NCBI GenBank assembly: GCA_016946835.1
Contig: JACVTC010000208.1
Coordinates: 7,501 to 47,500 of the forward strand
Direction of reading: 5' to 3'
Length of the DNA stretch: 40,000 nucleotides
From: Neocallimastix lanati (nom. inval.)
Lineage: Eukaryota; Neocallimastigomycota; Neocallimastigomycetes; Neocallimastigales; Neocallimastigaceae
Shown: positions 34,273 to 40,000 of the stretch, piece by piece
Layout of the letters: each line of letters begins with the position of its first letter
How positions within the stretch are numbered: the stretch's first letter is position 1
Translations under genes and position numbers: made by a program
The notes under the pieces: generated by a model
Databases searched by the model: none
The model's input: the letters and a program-made list of their open reading frames with translations, nothing else
Told to the model about the DNA's origin: nothing

Positions 34273-37041
34273 TTATATGTTGGATGTAGTTCGTAAATTC
34301 GATAAATTTATTGTATTATTGTTATTGTTATTGCTATTGCTGTTATTATTATTATTATGATGTGATGAAAGAGTTGAAAAAGGTGATTTATTTTTATGAT
34401 TATGATTGTCGGGAACGCCTAAACTCATTTTACTAAAATCACCATAAGCACCTTGAATATTTAACAATTGCGGTGCGGCAGAAGAACGAGGTGATGAACT
34501 ATAAACAAAAAAGTTATTAGTTTGAAGTGAATTTGTTATACTTGAATTTGATGATAATGATGCTGATAAATTTTGTTTCAAATTTGGTGATATAAACATA
34601 TCATGATAAGATCCAATTCTTGGACTTACAGGTGAACCAGACATTGAAACTCTTCTTTTATAATAAGGTTCAAATCTTTCACTTTCAAATGACACTAATA
34701 ATGATATGATTATATTTAATGTATTTATATATATTTGTATAATCATATTAGTATTTATTAATTTTCACTAATGATAATATATTATTAATCATCACGATTT
34801 AAATATTTAAATATATATATATAAAAATAAAATAAAATAAAATAAAATAAAATAAAATAAAATAAAATAAAATAAAATAAAATAAAATAAAATAAAATAA
34901 AATAAAATAAAATAAAATAAAATAAAATAAAATAAAATAAAATAAAATAAAATAAAATAAATTACTTTTTCTTTTAAGTGAGCGATTTAAACTTGGCGAT
35001 AGTACCATTACATTATGAATATTACCATTTGTCAATGGTGATGCTGAAGATGGAGACAATGAATAAATTTCTCTTGATCTTGCTGAAAGCTATTATAAAT
35101 ATAATTTATATAAATGAATAAAAATAAATTATTATTACCATCTATTATTATAATTATTATTACTATTGTTATTATTTATCATCAATTAAAAAGATGTTAA
35201 TTGTATTTACCATATTATTTTCTGGATTTAATTTTGAACTTGAAGTATATATTATAGGGCTTTTGAGTCGTGGATTCTGAACTAAAGTGGTATATAATGG
35301 GTATGGTATATTTATATCATCCTTTTTTTTTTTTTTTTTTTTGGAGAAAAAAAATATATATATATATAACAAAATTTCAATTATATTAAATGTATTAGTA
35401 ATGATATGTGGTATTTAAATATTAATATCTTTTTTTTTTTAAAAAAAAGAAAAAAAAGATATATAAACTTACTTTTCCTTCAATATCATGAGTAAGATCT
35501 GTTGATGATTGTTTTAATAATAATGTTGTTTGAGCTTCATGTTCAATCTCTTTTTCTAAAAAGTTCTGCGATTCCTCCTTTAATATATATAATTATAAAT
35601 GATTTAAAAATATCAATATATTAATATTATAAATTATTTTATTGTTTAAATAACATATTAAAATATATATATATATATTTTATTTAAAAACTAATTCAAA
35701 ACTAAATAAATATATATTTATATATTTATACATATATATAATTGATTTATTTGAAATTTACTTGTAAAAGACATCGTATTCTATTAATTGGTCTAAATGG
35801 TTTCTTTATATATAAATATAAATATATATAGATAAATTAATAAATAAAATTTTTTATGATATAACAATAAAAATAATAATAAGATTTTAAATATTAATGA
35901 TACAATAATAATTAATAAAATTATTGAGATTATAAAAGTATCTATATTTCTAATTAAATAATAATAAACTTACTTTTTTATTATATTTCTGGGTATCATT
36001 TTTATTCTTTGAATTATTATTATCTACATCAAGTTGCATCTTTGCTAAAAGTGAATTACAACCTAATGATTTTTGATTATTATTTCCAAAAACATCATCC
36101 ATTTGAATATCATCTTCCCTATTATGAAGACTACCATTTGAACCAAACGGTATTGTAATAGGTTTTGAAGAGGTTAACTTAGAAGACATAGATAGTGATG
36201 ATTTATTATCAGTTTGCATTGCTGAAGTATAAGATGAATTAGAATTATTAGAATTATTAGTTGTGGTATTTGTAAAAACTGAATTCAATGAAGATGTTGA
36301 GCGAGAATTATTGTTACAGTTTAAAAGTGGATGTGTACCCTTTGCATTTGATGTATTCATATTATTTATATTATTCAAAGAATTTATACGATTAAGAGAT
36401 GAAGAATCTATTATATTATTAAAATTTGATGTACTGTTATTCCTATTATTAAAAAAACTATTAACATTTGGAGTTGATGATGACCGTATATCTTTATTTT
36501 TTCCTTCTAAACTGTTAAAAAGATAACTATGGTTACTAATATTTTGAGATAATTTCGAAGAGGTACTCATTTTTGAACTACTAGTATTTTGTTTTCTAAA
36601 AGAAGCACCATCTTCAAAATTAAAAATTTCTGGAATTGAAGAAGTTTCCTCTTCCTCTTCTTCCTCTTCCTCTTCTTCCTCTTCTTCTTCCTCTTCGTCT
36701 GATTCAATATTAATATCATTTCTAAAATATCTTGGTTTTTTCTGTTTTTGTTTATTTCTCCATTGCAAAAACATAGGTGATGATTTACTTTTTACGCTAT
36801 CATTATTAAATTCATTGAAAGTACTAATTGGACCACTATTACTATTATTGATAGTATTTTCTTTAGATAAATTCGAATTTAATTCAAAAGTAAAACCATT
36901 TGATTTTCCATTCATATTTGAAAATGATAAATTATCATTATTAGTAATTTTTGACTTTAAATTTGAAGTATTTGATATATCAATATTGTTATAATGAAAC
37001 GATGTAGTATTGTTGAAAGTAAAATTAGTTGCTGTATCCAT
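34273..37041 (-). CDS. Ser/Asn-rich protein with acidic tract and short conserved-looking core, 623 residues, 6 exons
   Basis: Exons: 37041-35974, 35803-35762, 35577-35473, 35321-35211, 35089-34966, 34694-34273; all GT-AG, first four introns phase 0, last phase 1. Exon 1 (356 codons) is Asn/Ser/Thr-rich with a run of 18 Glu (SDEEEE...ETSS) at about residues 115-133. Exons 2-3 give KPFRPINRIRCLLQ joined to EESQNFLEKEIEHEAQTTLL, a helical, charged block. Exons 4-6 add Ser-Pro-rich text (SLSPSSASPLTN, ERFEPYYKRRVSMSGSPVSP) and end in poly-Asn and a short NLR tail. The pattern of an EE-x-PLE-x-E-type helix followed by FEPYxxKRR...SPxxSP resembles, from memory, a fungal protein family of unknown function; I cannot name it. 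The Ser-Pro sites and KRR cluster suggest a nuclear, kinase-regulated protein, which is inference. Confidence 0.8.
34823..34961 (-). repeat. AAAAT pentanucleotide array in an intron
   Basis: About 27 tandem AAAAT units (TTTTA on the coding strand) make up half of the 271-nt last intron of the minus-strand gene, starting just after the 5' splice site at 34965-34964. Open-frame text here is only the translation of this repeat. Confidence 0.95.
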
Positions 37042-37078
37042 GATTTGAATATTATTACAACAATGAAATTAAATAATT

Positions 37079-37228
37079 CTACAATTTAATTCAAAAATAT
37101 ACTTTTTTTTCTATATATGTTTTAATAAGATTTATTATAGAAAATTATATCTTATTAAATTATTATATTTTTTAAATAATTTAATATTCTATAAAATCTT
37201 AATATATACACATTTCGATTAAACTTAC
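37079..37228 (-). other. Possible 5' UTR intron of the 623-residue protein gene
   Basis: On the minus strand AAG followed by GTAAGT (donor at 37228-37227) and TTGTAG (acceptor at 37080-37079) lie upstream of the ATG at 37041, giving a 150-nt intron of the same style as the coding introns. The donor is a perfect consensus in a region otherwise poor in G. RNA evidence is lacking. Confidence 0.45.
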
Positions 37229-37683
37229 CTTATTAAAAGAAAAAAAAAATATTTTAATAAATATTTTAAATTATTATTTATTATTGAATTGAACAATACT
37301 CTTCAATTAATTACCTTTCTCAAAAAAAAAAAAAAAAACTAATAATTAAATAAATTCTATTGAAAATTGATTCATATATAAATATATTTTTAAATATATA
37401 TTTTTCTTTTTTTCTTTTTAAACTTTTTTTTTTTTTTTTTGATATATTATTGCTTATAAATTTTATTTATTTTTCTAATAAACTACCGATTTTATAATTT
37501 ATTTTTTCCTTTTTTTTTTTTTTTTTTAACTTTTTTGATAAATTATTGATTATTTAATTTACTTATTTTTTTTTTCTTTGATATACTATTAATTATATAT
37601 TTTATTTAACCTTGAAATAAAATTTAGTTTTCAAAAATATACTTTTTAAAATAATTATAAATGGTTATATAAATTAAAAATTT

Positions 37684-37720
<37 letters not shown>

Positions 37721-38641
37721 ATGAAAATATTAATATTCAATTATAAAAAAAAAAAAAAATAAATAAATAAAGTACAATTTCAATTGATTTATATTACTTT
37801 GATTAACAATGATTGCTTAAATAAAAATTAGATTATAATTATATTTTTTTATTTTGATGAATTATTTTAACTAATATATAATTTTAAATATAGGTTATAT
37901 TTAAATATGTATATACTTTTTTAGTTCTTTTTTTTTTATTCAGTATTTAAATTTTATAATTTTATAAATTGAAAAAACTTGTTTTCTTTGTATATTACAA
38001 AAATTTTTTAATAAAACGAATTTAAAATTTAATCAAAGAATTTTTTTTTTTTTTACTAAAATTTAAATAATATACTATTTTTAAATGATATTACTGTATA
38101 TTAGTTTTTTATATATCTTTTTATATCACACAATTTTAAGTTTTCATATATAGTAAAATAACATTTGAATTTTATTGTACTTTTTTACTCTTTTTTTAAA
38201 TATATATATATATATTTTAAATTTTCATATAATTTTATATTTTTATAAAAATTAATAATTCAGAATAATTTTTTTTAATAGTAATTTTATTAATATTTTA
38301 AAAAAATTATATATTTTAAAAATAAAATTAAAATAAAAACAATGAAGATATTTATATATAATTTTATTTTATTTGATTTTTATTCTTTATAGTATAATGT
38401 AATAATTGTTTTATTAAATAAAATAAAAAAATATAAAGGTAAAAGAAAAAAGAAAAAACTTTAAATGAAATTTTTAAAATAAATAATTTATTTTCAATAT
38501 TTAATAAAAAAAAAGTTTAAATAATAATATTATATAATGATATATAACTATTATAGTTCATTTTTAGTATTAATGTTTATTTAAGATCTATAATTATTAT
38601 TATTAATTATTATTATTAATTATTATTTTTAATTATTATTA

Positions 38642-38676
<35 letters not shown>

Positions 38677-40000
38677 AAATATAAATAATTAATAATAATT
38701 TTTATTTGATTTTATTTTTTTTTATATTTAATAATTTAATATTTCACTTTTACCTTTCTTTATGATTTCCCTATTTTTAATCATCATTTATTACTAATTA
38801 TTACTATTCATTATATAATATATATTTTTTATATTAAATAATTAGTATTTATTATTTATTGTTTATTTTAATTATTTATTGTTTATTTGTTCAATATTTA
38901 TTTGTTCAAATTTTATTATTTTATTATTCAACTATTTATTATTATTTTATTATTTTATTATTTAATTATTTAATTTTTAATTATTTATTATTTATTATTT
39001 ATTATTTAATTTTTAATTATTTATTATATATTATTTATTATTTATTATTTATTATTTATTATTTATTATTTATTATTTATTATTTATTATTTATTATTTA
39101 TTATTTATTATTTATTATTTATTATTTATTATTTATTATTTATTATTTATTATTTATTATTAATTATTTATTATTATTTATTTATTATTTATTATTTAAT
39201 ATTTAATATTTAATTATATATTATTCATTATTTAGTATTCAATTATTTATTCTTTTTATTATTTATTATTTAATTATTTAATTATTTGAAATAAAATTTT
39301 GATAGAAATTAAATATAATAACTAAAAAGAATAAAATATTAAATATAATGAAATTAAATAATATATAAACTAATATATTTATTTTTATTTAATTTAAATA
39401 TGAATATATTAAATAAAAATAATTGCTAATAATAAAGTTCAACATAAAAAAAAAATAATATAAAGAAATATATAAAGAAATTGATCCTAATATACAAACC
39501 AATATATTTTAAATATAATAAAAATAGTAAAGTAATATTAATGGATGATAGGATAATTAATTTATTGGAATTATTTTTATAGAGTATATTTATAAATTAA
39601 ATAATATATGTAATAAATTATTATTTTATATATCGATAATATATGTTAAAGTATATTAAAAAATAAAAATAGATTTATCTTGACCTATAAAATTTAAAAA
39701 TTAATTTTACATTATATTTATTGAATATATTATAGAGTATAATTTAATATATATAGAAGTAAATCTATAAATTAAAGTTTAAAAAAAAAAACATCAAAAA
39801 ATAATAAAAAAAGAAATGAATTAAGGAAAATTGAATTATTATGAGAAAGAAAAAAAAATATTACCAATATTAATAATATTGAATTAAAAATTAGTATATA
39901 AAAATAAATAGCAACAACAAAACTTAATATTATTATTCATAAGTTATAAATGAAATTCATTAAAATGAAAAATAAACAATTTATATTTATAATAATCCTT
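37229..40000. other. Gene-free AT-rich region to the window end
   Basis: No exon, RNA gene or mobile-element motif was found on either strand. The region is A/T homopolymers (for example a T run near 37687-37718), TA tracts and heptanucleotide and ATT-type arrays from 38.6 to 39.3 kb. The first bases may be the 5' UTR exon of the minus-strand gene. Confidence 0.6.
39029..39160. repeat. Heptanucleotide array (TTTATTA)n
   Basis: About 18 near-perfect TTTATTA units within a longer, less regular region (38.85-39.28 kb). It is the same unit as the arrays at 3.65 and 4.7-4.9 kb. The open frame across it is repeat translation. Confidence 0.92.

Noticed and set aside
34799-35059. Frame reading through exon 5 into the AAAAT array
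   Set aside because: The donor GT at 34965-34964 splits it; the array lies in the intron.
38859-39206. Hydrophobic plus-strand frame with YYLLFII repeats
   Set aside because: Translation of the heptanucleotide array.

Overview
The window is extremely AT-rich eukaryotic DNA (AT runs, poly-A/T tracts and microsatellites everywhere) with short, intron-split, Asn/Ser/Lys/Glu-rich genes. It opens inside a nuclear rDNA unit (5.8S, a very AT-rich ITS2, 5' part of 28S). The rDNA, base composition, tiny GT-AG introns and low-complexity proteins together point to an anaerobic gut fungus (Neocallimastigomycota). The phylum is inferred from sequence character only; no search was possible.

Layout. 1-1292: partial rDNA. 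It fuses directly to the 5' portion of an oppositely oriented gene (1281-2292, minus) that I recognise as a KIF-binding protein (KBP/KIFBP) homologue, cut off after about 97 codons. 2293-5900: gene-free AT-rich DNA with heptanucleotide and TTA arrays. 5905-9240: a badly decayed Ty1/copia retrotransposon on the minus strand (integrase, RT and RNase H motifs still legible). 9298-11500: a nested pair: a solo LTR with a TAAT target duplication, interrupted near its end by a gag-only LTR element (LTR-PBS-gag-LTR) with a GTGC target duplication. 11648-12125: a tRNA-headed SINE on the minus strand with a 15-bp target duplication, much richer in GC than its surroundings.

13120-16535 (+): eight-exon gene for a single-pass leucine-rich-repeat membrane protein; six consecutive internal exons each encode one LRR and all introns are phase 2. 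19663-25215 (+): six-exon gene for a 1472-residue protein with a basic/coiled-coil N-terminus and a huge Glu/Val/Lys repeat. 27608-29782 (-): intronless gene for a 724-residue Lys/Asn/Gln-rich protein of unknown function. 31033-31752 (+): intronless HAD phosphatase of the PHOSPHO1/PHOSPHO2 type. 32975-33430 (-): decayed coding remnant, next to a 125-bp tandem duplication. 34273-37041 (-): six-exon gene for a 623-residue Ser/Asn-rich protein with a short conserved-looking core. The rest, including 37.2-40 kb, is AT-rich spacer with microsatellites.

There is no operon-like logic. The genes are independent transcription units separated by 1-3 kb. The most interesting material is the mobile-element cluster at 5.9-12.1 kb, the rDNA/KBP fusion, and the exon-per-repeat LRR receptor-like gene. 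Exon boundaries were worked out by hand from GT-AG sites and reading-frame continuity.
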